Assembly: GCA_036658435.1 (NCBI GenBank)
Contig: JAVXEO010000009.1
Coordinates: forward strand, 1-48,388
DNA: 48,388 nucleotides
DNA from: DIGJ01 sp036658435
GTDB taxonomy: Bacteria > Bacillota > Clostridia > Lachnospirales > Lachnospiraceae
Direction of reading: 5' to 3'
The notes below the pieces were generated by a model. The model saw nothing but the letters and a program-made list of their open reading frames with translations, was not told the origin of the DNA and ran no database searches. The translations under genes and the position numbers were made by a program. Of the stretch, positions 8,076 to 16,328 are shown one piece after another. How positions within the stretch are numbered: position 1 is the first letter of the stretch; each line of letters begins with the position of its first letter.

Positions 8076-8312
8076 TTATATAAAATTTAGTCCAATAGAA
8101 AGAACTATAAATCCAATTGCTAAATACTTTGTAGATTTTTCAAGTGCACCTTCCATGGAACGACCTTTATTCTTGCCCCAGTATGTCTCAGCTGCTCCGC
8201 TGATTGAACCAGAAAGTCCGGCTTGTTTACCTTCCTGCAATAATACAATCACAACCAAAGCTACGCACACAAGAATGTATACAATTGTTAATATCGTCTT
8301 TAATACTGCCAC
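8076..8312 (-). CDS. secG: preprotein translocase subunit SecG
   Basis: This 78-residue inner-membrane subunit of the SecYEG channel has two hydrophobic helices (about residues 3-25 and 54-75). The conserved cytoplasmic loop VLLQEGKQAGLSGSISG and the WGKNKGRSMEGALEKSTK stretch lie between them. The start is GTG 8312: AGGAGG lies 8 bases upstream, while the longer frame would start inside that ribosome binding site. It follows gpmI in the glycolytic cluster and precedes rnr-smpB-ssrA, an order common in clostridia, but has a strong promoter of its own. Confidence 0.95.
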   Translation of the reverse strand: MAVLKTILTIVYILVCVALVVIVLLQEGKQAGLSGSISGAAETYWGKNKGRSMEGALEKSTKYLAIGFIVLSIGLNFI

Positions 8313-8369
8313 TATTTCCACCTCCTATATCACATTGTGTTTCGTTCTTTTTGAAACACTCGCTATGAT

Positions 8370-8398
8370 ATTATAGCATATAGAATTTATTATTTCAA
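8370..8398 (-). promoter_or_regulatory. strong sigma-A promoter of secG
   Basis: TTGAAA (8398-8393) and TATAAT (8375-8370) are separated by exactly 17 bases. They lie between the gpmI stop (8402) and secG. The leader carries a 7-bp hairpin (GTGTTTC/GAAACAC, 8337-8343 with 8353-8359) about 25 bases before the start codon. Confidence 0.75.
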
Positions 8399-8401
8399 GT
8401 T

Positions 8402-9946
8402 CTATTTTTTGATCAATAAAGATTCTCCGGTCATTTCCTCCGGTTTTGGTAATTCCATCATTTCTAAGAGAGTTGGTGCAATATCTGCAAGTTTTCCACC
8501 TTCTTTTAAGGTATACCCAGGGTCATAATTTACTAAAATAAAAGGTACCGGGTTGGTGGTATGAGCCGTAAAAGGATCTCCTGTTGTATAGTCAAGCAAT
8601 TGCTCTGCATTTCCATGATCCGCACAGATAAACATCTGTCCATTTTTTTCTATCAATGCTTCCACTGCTTTTCCAACACACGCATCTACTACCTCTACTG
8701 CCTTAATTGCCGCATTTTCAATTCCGGTATGACCCACCATATCCGGATTTGCAAAGTTAACAATAATAACATCATATTTGTCTGATTGAATGGCATTTAC
8801 CAGATTATCTGCTACCTGATAAGCACTCATCTCCGGTTGTAAATCATAGGTTGCAACCTTGGGTGAATTCACAAGAATTCTTTCTTCTCCTTGGTTTGGC
8901 TTTTCAATTCCACCATTAAAGAAAAATGTTACATGTGCATATTTTTCAGTTTCAGCGGTTCTAAGCTGGGTCTTTCCACAAGCAGCCAGATATTCACCAA
9001 ATGTATTTTTTATATCAACTTTATGAAAAGCTACTATTTTATTTGGAATGGTAATATCATATTCAGAAAAAGTAACATACGTTGTCTTAATTCTTCCATC
9101 TTTTCTTTCAAATCCTGTAAAATCATCACAGCAAAAAGCTCTTGATATTTCTCTTGCCCGATCTGGCCGGAAATTATAAAAGATAACCGAGTCCTTCTCT
9201 TTTACGGTAGCTACCGGTTTATTATTTTCTACAATCACCGTAGGAAGCACGAATTCGTCGTTTTCTCCTTTATCGTAAGACTGTTGTACTGCTTCTACCG
9301 GATTTTCAGACGTTACGCCCACACCCTCTGCTAAGGCTCTGTATGCCTTTTCTACACGTTCCCAACGTGTGTCACGGTCCATTACATAATAACGTCCTAT
9401 CACCGTTGCAACTTTACCTACACCAAGTTCTTTCATCTTGTCTACGGCTTCCTGTACAAAAGCTTTGCCGGAAGTGGGTGCTGTGTCCCTTCCATCTAAA
9501 AAAGCATGTAAATAAACATTTTTTATTCCTTCTTTTTTCGCAAGTTCCAATAAACCATACATATGTGTATTGTGACTATGTACACCACCATCGGATAATA
9601 ATCCAAACAAATGCAAATCAGAATGGTTCTTCTTACAGTTTTCAATCGCTGCTAAAAGTGCTTCGTTTTTAAAAAAGCTGCCTTCTTTAATTTCTTTTGT
9701 AATTCTTGTTAATTCCTGATATACAATTCTTCCTGCACCCATATTCAGGTGTCCTACCTCTGAATTTCCCATCTGTCCTTCCGGAAGCCCCACTGCCATA
9801 CCACTGGCAGAGCCTTCCACAAAGGGATATTCCTTCATCAATCTATCCATAACTGGCGTCTTTGCTTCCGAAACGGCATTGGCCTTTGTCTCCTTGTTCA
9901 ATCCATAGCCATCAAGTATCATTAATACGGTTGGTTTTTTACTCAT
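8402..9946 (-). CDS. gpmI: 2,3-bisphosphoglycerate-independent phosphoglycerate mutase
   Basis: The enzyme interconverts 3- and 2-phosphoglycerate using two Mn ions. At 514 residues it has the standard length. The alkaline-phosphatase-like metal site is visible: Asp12 in MILDGYG, catalytic Ser62 in GQMGNSEVGHLNMGAGRIVY, the His in DGGVHSHNTHMYGL, DRDTRWERVEKAY, and the late motif FICADHGNAEQL. AAGGAG lies 8 bases before the ATG. It is 21 bases downstream of the TRIC-family gene and follows tpiA/pgk/gap, completing the triose part of glycolysis except for enolase, which is not in the window. Confidence 0.97.
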   Translation of the reverse strand: MSKKPTVLMILDGYGLNKETKANAVSEAKTPVMDRLMKEYPFVEGSASGMAVGLPEGQMGNSEVGHLNMGAGRIVYQELTRITKEIKEGSFFKNEALLAAIENCKKNHSDLHLFGLLSDGGVHSHNTHMYGLLELAKKEGIKNVYLHAFLDGRDTAPTSGKAFVQEAVDKMKELGVGKVATVIGRYYVMDRDTRWERVEKAYRALAEGVGVTSENPVEAVQQSYDKGENDEFVLPTVIVENNKPVATVKEKDSVIFYNFRPDRAREISRAFCCDDFTGFERKDGRIKTTYVTFSEYDITIPNKIVAFHKVDIKNTFGEYLAACGKTQLRTAETEKYAHVTFFFNGGIEKPNQGEERILVNSPKVATYDLQPEMSAYQVADNLVNAIQSDKYDVIIVNFANPDMVGHTGIENAAIKAVEVVDACVGKAVEALIEKNGQMFICADHGNAEQLLDYTTGDPFTAHTTNPVPFILVNYDPGYTLKEGGKLADIAPTLLEMMELPKPEEMTGESLLIKK

Positions 9947-9967
9947 ATTGTATCTCCTTTTGTTTAT

Positions 9968-10612
9968 CTAGTTTGGTGTTGGAAGGTTCCAACGGTAGCG
10001 CTTTGCAAGCATACGTATGATTACGGTAATAAAAATGCTGGTAAACATGGTATACGCAAAGGGAAGATGCATATTCCATAAAACATAATACACAGTACTT
10101 CCTATAATTGCAGCAATTGCATATATTCTTTTTTTCAGTATAAGTGGAATCTCATTTGACATCATATCACGCAGAATTCCACCTCCAACTGCTGTTATTG
10201 TTCCCATAAAAACGCTCAAAAAAATTCCGGCCTCCGAATTGCTTACAAGGACCATATTTACACTGGTTGCTGCAAAAACTCCAAGTCCAACCGCATCCAG
10301 AAAATTAATTATAGAGTTGTAAAACTCCTTTTTGTTGTCTTTCACTTCTCCTACTATAAGGGCAAATATAAAAGTCGATATGGAAAATACCGTTGCTAAT
10401 ATGGCGTAGATTGGTTTTTGAAACATCATAGGAGGCACCCGTCCCAGCAGCAGGTCTCGAATTACACCACCACCTAGAGCCGTTGTAATTCCTAATACAA
10501 TGATTCCAAAAATATCTAATTTTTTCTGTACTCCTACCATAGCCCCTGAAATTGCAAATGCAACAATTCCAATTAATTCAATGATTCCAACAATTCTTTC
10601 AACCAGTTCCAA
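9968..10612 (-). CDS. TRIC / UPF0126 (YicG-like) family membrane protein
   Basis: The 214-residue protein has about seven hydrophobic helices in two homologous halves. Each half carries a Gly-rich signature: ALGGGVIRDLLLG near residue 45-57 and AVGGGILRDMM near 140-150. This is typical of the family first called UPF0126 or 'Gly_transporter' and later linked to trimeric intracellular cation (TRIC) channels. The transported ion or solute is not settled by sequence. The start is TTG at 10612 with GCGAGG upstream. It sits between the tpiA terminator and gpmI, so it is a membrane gene embedded in a glycolytic cluster. Its own promoter was not clear. Confidence 0.88.
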   Translation of the reverse strand: MELVERIVGIIELIGIVAFAISGAMVGVQKKLDIFGIIVLGITTALGGGVIRDLLLGRVPPMMFQKPIYAILATVFSISTFIFALIVGEVKDNKKEFYNSIINFLDAVGLGVFAATSVNMVLVSNSEAGIFLSVFMGTITAVGGGILRDMMSNEIPLILKKRIYAIAAIIGSTVYYVLWNMHLPFAYTMFTSIFITVIIRMLAKRYRWNLPTPN

Positions 10613-10724
10613 AATAAAAACCTCGCTTACCTTATTTTACATACAACGTACTTATTTTATCACTGTACTTCTTTTTTTTCAACTGGATTTATTGTAAATT
10701 TTTCTTTCTGTCTCTTTAACCATA

Positions 10725-10766
10725 CTCCCCAAGAGAAAAAGAAAAGAGCCTGAAATACAGACTCTT
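10725..10766 (-). terminator. terminator downstream of tpiA
   Basis: A 9-bp stem with one mismatch (AAGAGCCTG at 10744-10752 with CAGACTCTT at 10758-10766) is followed on the minus strand by a T-rich tract (TTTTCTTTTTC). It lies 40 bases past the tpiA stop. It probably separates gap-pgk-tpiA from the TRIC gene and gpmI, fully or in part. Confidence 0.65.
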
Positions 10767-10806
10767 CCTTTTACGCATAAAATGGTCTCCTATAAAACAA
10801 ATTTCT

Positions 10807-11553
10807 TTATTTATAGTTTACAATCTTTCCAAAATCCGGTTTCAAAGAAGCTCCACCAACTAATCCTCCATCAATATCTGCCTGGGCAAATAATTCAGGT
10901 GCACTATCCGCCGATACGGAACCACCATACTGAATACGAATGGCTTCTTTGGTTGCTTCGTCATAAATTTCACCAATGCAAACACGAATCGCTGCACAAA
11001 CTTCCTGTGCCTGCTCCGTTGTAGCAACTTTACCGGTTCCAATTGCCCAAATTGGTTCATAGGCAATTACGGCAGTTTTTGCCTGTTCCGGCGTTACATT
11101 TAAGAAAGCAATCTTAATCTGCTGGCGAATCCAGTCTATGGTAATTCCCTGTTCTCTCTGGATTAAGGACTCTCCACAACAAACAATGGGAGTGATTCCA
11201 TGTTCAAAAGCTTTTACTACTTTTTTATTTACCGTCTCGTTTGTTTCTGCGAAATATTCTCTTCTTTCGGAATGTCCAATGATAACGTAGTTTACACCAA
11301 TGTCAGTTAACATATTCGGAGCAATCTCTCCGGTAAAAGCACCGTTTTCTTCAAAATACATGTTTTCAGCACCAATCTTAATGTTAGAACCCTTGGCTGC
11401 TTCTACTGCTGTTGTCAAAGAAATAGCCGGTACACAAAATACAACATCCACATCTTCATTTGCTACCAGTGGTTTCAATTGTTGAATCAAAGTAACGGTC
11501 TCACTTGGAGTTTTGTTCATTTTCCAGTTACCTGCAATAATCTTTTTACGCAT
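10807..11553 (-). CDS. tpiA: triose-phosphate isomerase
   Basis: This 248-residue TIM barrel interconverts dihydroxyacetone phosphate and glyceraldehyde 3-phosphate. Active-site residues are all present: Asn9 and Lys11 (AGNWKMN), His94 in IIGHSERRE, and Glu166 in AYEPIWAIGTGK. The phosphate-binding loop IQYGGSVSADS and the late GGLVGGASL are also seen. AAAGGAG precedes the ATG by 8 bases. The gene is 26 bases after pgk and ends just before a terminator. Confidence 0.98.
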   Translation of the reverse strand: MRKKIIAGNWKMNKTPSETVTLIQQLKPLVANEDVDVVFCVPAISLTTAVEAAKGSNIKIGAENMYFEENGAFTGEIAPNMLTDIGVNYVIIGHSERREYFAETNETVNKKVVKAFEHGITPIVCCGESLIQREQGITIDWIRQQIKIAFLNVTPEQAKTAVIAYEPIWAIGTGKVATTEQAQEVCAAIRVCIGEIYDEATKEAIRIQYGGSVSADSAPELFAQADIDGGLVGGASLKPDFGKIVNYK

Positions 11554-11579
11554 AGTGTATCTCCTTTTTGTCTCTGTTC

Positions 11580-12773
11580 TTATTTATCGTTTGCTGCTGC
11601 CACTCCCGGTAATTCTTTTCCTTCCAGAAATTCTAAGGAAGCTCCACCACCGGTGGAAATATGAGTCATCTTGTCCCCAAATCCCAGCTGGTTTACTGCG
11701 GCTGCAGAATCTCCACCACCAATGATGGTAGTTGCATCAATTTCAGCCATTGCTTTTGCCACTGCTACGGTACCGGATGCAAAGTTTGGCATTTCAAAAG
11801 CGCCCATAGGTCCATTCCAAACAACGGTTTTTGCCCCTTTGATTGCTTTTGCAAAAAGTTCTTCTGTCTTAGGTCCTATGTCAAGTCCCTCCCAGTCTGC
11901 AGGGATTTCTCCACGTCCAACTGTTTTAATATGGGCATCATTAGAAAAATCATCTGCAATTACAGTATCAATGGGAATTAATAGTTGAACCCCTTTTTCT
12001 TCTGCTTTTTTAAGCATATCCAGAGCGTACTCTTTATAGTCTTCTTCCAATAATGACATTCCTACTTCTTCTCCCAGGGCTGCCATAAATGTATAGGCCA
12101 TACCACCACCAATGAGCAGCGTGTCCACTTTTTCAAGTAAATTATTGATTACAGAAATCTTAGAAGAAACTTTGGCTCCTCCAAGAATAGCTACAAATGG
12201 TCTTTCCGGCTTATCTACTGCATTTCCCAGGAAATCAATTTCTTTTTGCATTAAATATCCGACTACAGCAGTATCCACATATTTTGTAACACCTACATTG
12301 GAGCAATGCGCTCTATGGGCTGTACCAAAGGCATCATTTACAAAAATATCGGCCAAAGAAGCTAAATCCTTGCTAAAGGCTTCTCCATTTTTAGTTTCTT
12401 CTACCCGATAACGTGTATTTTCAAGAAGAACAATATCTCCTTCTTTCATAGCTTCTACTGCAGCTTTTGCATTTTCTCCAACCACTTCTGCATCGGCTGC
12501 AAATTTTACTTCTTGTCCTAAAAGTTCCGTTAATCTTTTCGCTACAGGCGCTAAGGATAGTTCCGGTTTCGGTTCTCCTTTTGGTTTTCCAAGATGAGAA
12601 CAGAGAATTATCTTTCCTCCATCTGCTACTAATTTTTTTATAGTAGGAAGTGCAGCAACTAATCGGTTTTCATCTGAAATCTTGCCTTCCTGCAATGGTA
12701 CATTAAAATCACAGCGAACTAACACTCTTTTTCCTTTTACATTGATATCATCTACTGATTTTTTGTTTAACAT
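11580..12773 (-). CDS. pgk: phosphoglycerate kinase
   Basis: This 397-residue two-domain enzyme makes ATP from 1,3-bisphosphoglycerate. Recognisable parts are VLVRCDFNVPLQ near residue 19, the substrate His region LCSHLGKPKG, LLENTRYRVEE, FVNDAFGTAHRAH, LGGAKVSSKI, and the nucleotide-binding end VWNGPMGAFEMPNFASGT plus GGGDSAAAV. A GGGG-type ribosome binding site lies 11 bases before the ATG at 12773. It stands between gap and tpiA. The spacer from gap holds a palindromic repeat and a GC hairpin that could reduce read-through. Confidence 0.98.
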   Translation of the reverse strand: MLNKKSVDDINVKGKRVLVRCDFNVPLQEGKISDENRLVAALPTIKKLVADGGKIILCSHLGKPKGEPKPELSLAPVAKRLTELLGQEVKFAADAEVVGENAKAAVEAMKEGDIVLLENTRYRVEETKNGEAFSKDLASLADIFVNDAFGTAHRAHCSNVGVTKYVDTAVVGYLMQKEIDFLGNAVDKPERPFVAILGGAKVSSKISVINNLLEKVDTLLIGGGMAYTFMAALGEEVGMSLLEEDYKEYALDMLKKAEEKGVQLLIPIDTVIADDFSNDAHIKTVGRGEIPADWEGLDIGPKTEELFAKAIKGAKTVVWNGPMGAFEMPNFASGTVAVAKAMAEIDATTIIGGGDSAAAVNQLGFGDKMTHISTGGGASLEFLEGKELPGVAAANDK

Positions 12774-12813
12774 AGATATATACCCCTTTCGTTTTCAAAT
12801 TAAATTTCTAATA

Positions 12814-12847
12814 TTTATGTAATAGGAGCACTTTCCTATTACATAAA
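12814..12847. repeat. 34-bp palindromic repeat, perfect copy
   Basis: A perfect 14-bp inverted repeat (TTTATGTAATAGGA and its complement) has a 6-base loop GCACTT. The same 34 bases, with two differences, form the end of the element at 2434-2467. It sits in the gap-pgk spacer. Two near-identical intergenic copies 10 kb apart point to a dispersed repeat family in this genome. Confidence 0.75.
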
Positions 12848-12851
12848 AGGA

Positions 12852-12873
12852 TCCGGTCCATATAAAGACCGGA
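12852..12873 (-). terminator. weak terminator or mRNA-stabilising hairpin between gap and pgk
   Basis: TCCGGTC (12852-12858) pairs with GACCGGA (12867-12873) around an 8-base loop, 28 bases past the gap stop. On the minus strand it is followed only by CCTTTTATG, a poor T-tract. It may cause partial termination, or protect the highly expressed gap message from 3' decay. Confidence 0.5.
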
Positions 12874-12900
12874 CCCTGATAGGTCTATTACATATTCAAA

Positions 12901-13917
12901 TTATGCTAATTCAGCGAAATACTTAATGGTACGAACCATCTGGCTTGTATATGAATTTTCATTATCATACCAGGAAACAACCTGTACCTGATATAAATCA
13001 TCTGCAACCTGTGCAACCATGGTCTGTGTTGAATCAAATAAAGAACCATAGGTAATTCCAACGATATCGGAAGATACCAATTCATCTTCTGTATATCCAA
13101 AGGATGAGGAAGCTGCTGCTTTCATTGCTGCATTAATTCCTTCTTTTGTTACATCCTGTCCTTTAATTACTGCCGTTAAAATGGTAGTAGATCCTGTAGG
13201 TACTGGAACACGTTGTGCAGATCCAATTAATTTTCCGTTTAACTCAGGAATAACCAAACCAATTGCTTTTGCTGCTCCGGTGGAGTTTGGAACAATATTT
13301 ACAGCTGCTGCACGGGCACGTCTAAAGTCACCTTTTCTATGTGGTCCGTCTAATACCATCTGATCCCCTGTATAAGCATGAATGGTTGTCATGATACCCG
13401 TTTGAATCTTTGCATACTTATTCAATGTATCTGCCATAGGAGCCAGGCAGTTTGTTGTACAGGATGCTGCAGAAATGATGGTATCCTCTTTTGTTAATAC
13501 ATCTTCATTTACGCCAAATACTACAGTAGGAAGATCATTTCCTGCTGGAGCGGAAATAACAACTTTCTTAGCGCCTGCATTAATATGTGCCTGTGATTTT
13601 GCTTTTGATACGTAGAATCCAGTACATTCCAATACAACATCTACTCCGATTTCTCCCCAAGGAAGTTTAGAAGCATCTGCTTCTGCATAGATTCGAATTT
13701 CTTTTCCATCTACGGTAATGGAGTTTTCACCAGCTACAACTTTATCACAAAGTGCATATCTTCCCTGTGATGAGTCATATTTTAATAAGTGAGCTAACAT
13801 TTTAGCATCCGTTAAATCATTGATTGCTACAATTTCATATCCTTCGGCACCAAACATTTGTCTGAATGCAAGACGTCCTATACGTCCAAAACCGTTAATT
13901 GCTACTTTTACTGCCAT
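12901..13917 (-). CDS. gap: glyceraldehyde-3-phosphate dehydrogenase, type I (NAD)
   Basis: The 338-residue enzyme oxidises glyceraldehyde 3-phosphate to 1,3-bisphosphoglycerate with NAD. The N-terminal Rossmann motif INGFGRIGRLAFRQ and Asp34 of AINDLTD support NAD preference. The catalytic Cys153 is in SAASCTTNCLAP and the partner His in IHAYTGDQ. The C-terminal SWYDNENSYTSQMVRTI is intact. AGGAGG lies 10 bases before the ATG. It heads the glycolytic cluster. No cggR or other regulator gene is upstream, since the next gene is an EAL-HDOD protein. Confidence 0.98.
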   Translation of the reverse strand: MAVKVAINGFGRIGRLAFRQMFGAEGYEIVAINDLTDAKMLAHLLKYDSSQGRYALCDKVVAGENSITVDGKEIRIYAEADASKLPWGEIGVDVVLECTGFYVSKAKSQAHINAGAKKVVISAPAGNDLPTVVFGVNEDVLTKEDTIISAASCTTNCLAPMADTLNKYAKIQTGIMTTIHAYTGDQMVLDGPHRKGDFRRARAAAVNIVPNSTGAAKAIGLVIPELNGKLIGSAQRVPVPTGSTTILTAVIKGQDVTKEGINAAMKAAASSSFGYTEDELVSSDIVGITYGSLFDSTQTMVAQVADDLYQVQVVSWYDNENSYTSQMVRTIKYFAELA

Positions 13918-13953
13918 GATATAATTCCTCCTAAGAATAATATAATATTTTTA

Positions 13954-13967
13954 CGGATAAATATCCG
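13954..13967. promoter_or_regulatory. palindrome in the gap 5' leader
   Basis: CGGATA-AA-TATCCG is a perfect 6-bp inverted repeat with a 2-base centre. It is placed about 8-20 bases downstream of the predicted start of transcription and 37 bases before the gap ATG. Its position suits a repressor operator or a 5' stabilising stem. The loop is too short for a good RNA hairpin, which favours a protein site. Confidence 0.35.
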
Positions 13968-13980
13968 CAAACTTATTTGT

Positions 13981-14009
13981 ATTTTAACCGTTATAGAATT
14001 AAATTTCAA
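13981..14009 (-). promoter_or_regulatory. sigma-A promoter of gap
   Basis: TTGAAA (14009-14004) and TAAAAT (13986-13981) lie 17 bases apart on the minus strand. This predicts a leader of about 57 bases before the gap ATG. Confidence 0.7.
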
Positions 14010-14054
14010 GTCTCTTTTGATATATTTATAACAAAAGCTTAAAAAAAGTTTTAT

Positions 14055-15275
14055 TTATACGCCATCAAAAATTTCATCGGCATTATGTACGGCTCTGATA
14101 TAAAGATCTGAAACGTGTTCTTCATTAATTTGAACCTCTAAAATCTGTTTCATTTCATCCCATCTGCCTTCTTCAAACATTTTAACAAAAAATAAAATTC
14201 TTCGCAACTCATTATCCGAACCCAGGAGTGCATCTTTCACATCTTCATAAGCTCCCATTTCAGACAGCACCTTGGTAATTTCTTCATTCATTTCCGGATC
14301 TATCCCTGAAAGAATGCCTACCATAAATGCACTTTCCTTTAAATGATTCCATCCCACTTCTTTTGCAATTTCCTCTGAAAACAAGCCTCTTACCAGAGAT
14401 GTTCGAACTGATTCTTCGGCTGCATCACTGGCTACGCTTCTCATGATTTTCAAGGTTACCCATTTTTTTACTTCAAACAATCCCATTCGTACCAGGGCAT
14501 CTTTGATGTTAGTTATTTGATTTCCCCGAAAACTCCCAAGGGTATTCATCTTCTTTAAAATGGCATAGGTCATTCCTACATCTGTTTTCATAATATCTGC
14601 CATTTTTTGGTAACTGGGGCATTCCTCATTTACTTCTTTAAATAAACGCATACCGGTACTGTTTGCAATCTCTACGGAAGAAGTGGAAAACATAACCGGC
14701 TTTGAAAAATAATAGCCCTGAAACAATTCATAGCCTGCCTTCTTTGCACGTTCATATTCTTCTTCTGTCTCTACCTTTTCTGCAAGCAGCCTAACGTGGG
14801 GTGCACGCTCTTTCAGTGACTTTGCCAGAGCATCCCTTTGATCCGGATTTAAAAATGAAAAATCCACTTTAATAATATCCGTATAGGGAATTAAAACATC
14901 AATAGGCCCGGGTTCAAAATAATCATCTAATGCAATTTTCATCTTTCTCTTTTTTAAGTCTTTGATGCACTCAATCAGCTCTTCATCCGGTATCACATCT
15001 TCTAAAACTTCCACTACAATTTCCTGTTCATCTAATACTTTAGGCAGCTTTTGCAGCAATAGTTCCTTTGTAAAGTTGACAAAAGCATACTTTTGATTGG
15101 TCAGACTTTGTAATTTAAAGACCGTAGTCACATCAGACAACAAATTCTTCGTTGCCTCACTTCCTTCTATGGAAGAGTCATATGCATTTTTATTGTTATT
15201 TCGGTATAAAAGTTCATAACCAAACACTTCGTTTTTTACGTCAAAAATTGGCTGTCTTGCCACATAAACCTTCAT
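14055..15275 (-). CDS. EAL-HDOD domain signalling protein (YuxH-like)
   Basis: The product is 406 residues. The N-terminal half (about 1-205) is an EAL-type cyclic-di-GMP domain: VARQPIFDVKNEVFGYELLY opens it, and DDYFEPGP and IIKVDFSFL follow. The second half (about 205-400) is an HDOD domain, starting near CPSYQKMADIMKTDVGM. In this family the EAL motif is usually altered; here it reads ELL and the later DDFG-like motif reads DDYF. Enzyme activity is therefore doubtful and a binding or regulatory role is likelier (inference). ATAGGAG lies 8 bases before the ATG. It stands alone between the opp operon and gap. Confidence 0.88.
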   Translation of the reverse strand: MKVYVARQPIFDVKNEVFGYELLYRNNNKNAYDSSIEGSEATKNLLSDVTTVFKLQSLTNQKYAFVNFTKELLLQKLPKVLDEQEIVVEVLEDVIPDEELIECIKDLKKRKMKIALDDYFEPGPIDVLIPYTDIIKVDFSFLNPDQRDALAKSLKERAPHVRLLAEKVETEEEYERAKKAGYELFQGYYFSKPVMFSTSSVEIANSTGMRLFKEVNEECPSYQKMADIMKTDVGMTYAILKKMNTLGSFRGNQITNIKDALVRMGLFEVKKWVTLKIMRSVASDAAEESVRTSLVRGLFSEEIAKEVGWNHLKESAFMVGILSGIDPEMNEEITKVLSEMGAYEDVKDALLGSDNELRRILFFVKMFEEGRWDEMKQILEVQINEEHVSDLYIRAVHNADEIFDGV

Positions 15276-15310
15276 TCACTATACTCCTATGTCTTGCCTT
15301 TATAATATAA

Positions 15311-15346
15311 AATATCCATATACAATTTTACTTGTATATGGATATT
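15311..15346 (-). terminator. terminator of the opp operon
   Basis: A perfect 15-bp stem (15311-15325 with 15332-15346, arm AATATCCATATACAA) has a 6-base loop. It lies 10 bases past the oppF stop and is followed on the minus strand by TTATATTATAAA. It is AT-rich but long. Confidence 0.7.
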
Positions 15347-15356
15347 ATTATAATCA

Positions 15357-16328
15357 TTAATCGTACAAATGGCAAGCTACATAATGTTCTGTTTCAATTT
15401 CTTTTCTTTCCGGTACTTTTTCCTTACAGATTTCCATACATTTTGAACATCTCGTATGGAATTTACAGCCTGAAGGAGGATTTGCCGGAGAGGGAATATC
15501 TCCCTGTAAGATTACACGATTCATCTTTACATCTGGATCTGCAACGGGTACTGCACTAAACAGTGCCTGTGTGTATGGATGTAAGGGTTGTGCAAAAATA
15601 CTTTTTTTCGGTCCGGTCTCTACCATCGTTCCAAGGTACATAACACCAACGACATCGGAAATATGTTCTACTACCGATAAATCATGAGAAATAAATAAAT
15701 ACGTCAACTGTCTCTTCTCTTGTAAATCTTTCATTAAGTTAATAATCTGTGCTTGAATGGAAACATCCAATGCCGATACGGGTTCGTCACAGACAATAAC
15801 ATCCGGATTCAGTGCAAGGGCTCTTGCAATGCAAATACGCTGACGCTGTCCGCCGGAAAATTCATGAGGATAGCGGTCAATGTAATAAGGTCTCAAACCA
15901 CAGTCTTCCATAACTTTTAAAATATAATCCTTGTATTCTGCCTTTGAAACCAAATTGTGCTGCTTTACCCCTTCCCCAATAATTTCTCCAACTGGCATAC
16001 GAGGATCCAGAGAAGAAAAAGGATCTTGAAAAATCATTTGCATTTTAGGACGCAGAGGGCGGAGTTCTGCCCTGGATTTTGCAATAATATCGTTTCCATT
16101 AATTCGCACTTGTCCACTTGTAGGTTCTGTCAGTCTTAAAATCGAACGTCCGATTGTGGTTTTGCCGCATCCGGATTCTCCTACAAGACCATAAGTCTGC
16201 CCTTTTTTTATTCGAAAGCTTACACCATCTACTGCTCGAACTTGTCCCACGGTTCTTTGTAAAATACCGGATTTTATAGGAAAGTGCTTTACCAGGTCTT
16301 TCACTTCTACAACATACTCATTTTCCAT
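15357..16328 (-). CDS. oppF: oligopeptide/dipeptide ABC transporter ATP-binding protein, OppF type
   Basis: One of the two ATPases powering the peptide importer, 323 residues. Walker A is GLVGESGCGKTTIGRS, the ABC signature is FSGGQRQRICIARAL, and Walker B is VIVCDEPVSALD, followed by the switch His in FISHDLSV. After the core comes the C-terminal oligopeptide-transporter extension with a Cys cluster (CKFHTRCSKCMEICKE). In related peptide ATPases this cluster has been linked to a metal or Fe-S site. AGGAGG precedes the ATG, which overlaps the oppD stop codon by one base (TAATG), so the two are translationally coupled. Confidence 0.94.
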   Translation of the reverse strand: MENEYVVEVKDLVKHFPIKSGILQRTVGQVRAVDGVSFRIKKGQTYGLVGESGCGKTTIGRSILRLTEPTSGQVRINGNDIIAKSRAELRPLRPKMQMIFQDPFSSLDPRMPVGEIIGEGVKQHNLVSKAEYKDYILKVMEDCGLRPYYIDRYPHEFSGGQRQRICIARALALNPDVIVCDEPVSALDVSIQAQIINLMKDLQEKRQLTYLFISHDLSVVEHISDVVGVMYLGTMVETGPKKSIFAQPLHPYTQALFSAVPVADPDVKMNRVILQGDIPSPANPPSGCKFHTRCSKCMEICKEKVPERKEIETEHYVACHLYD

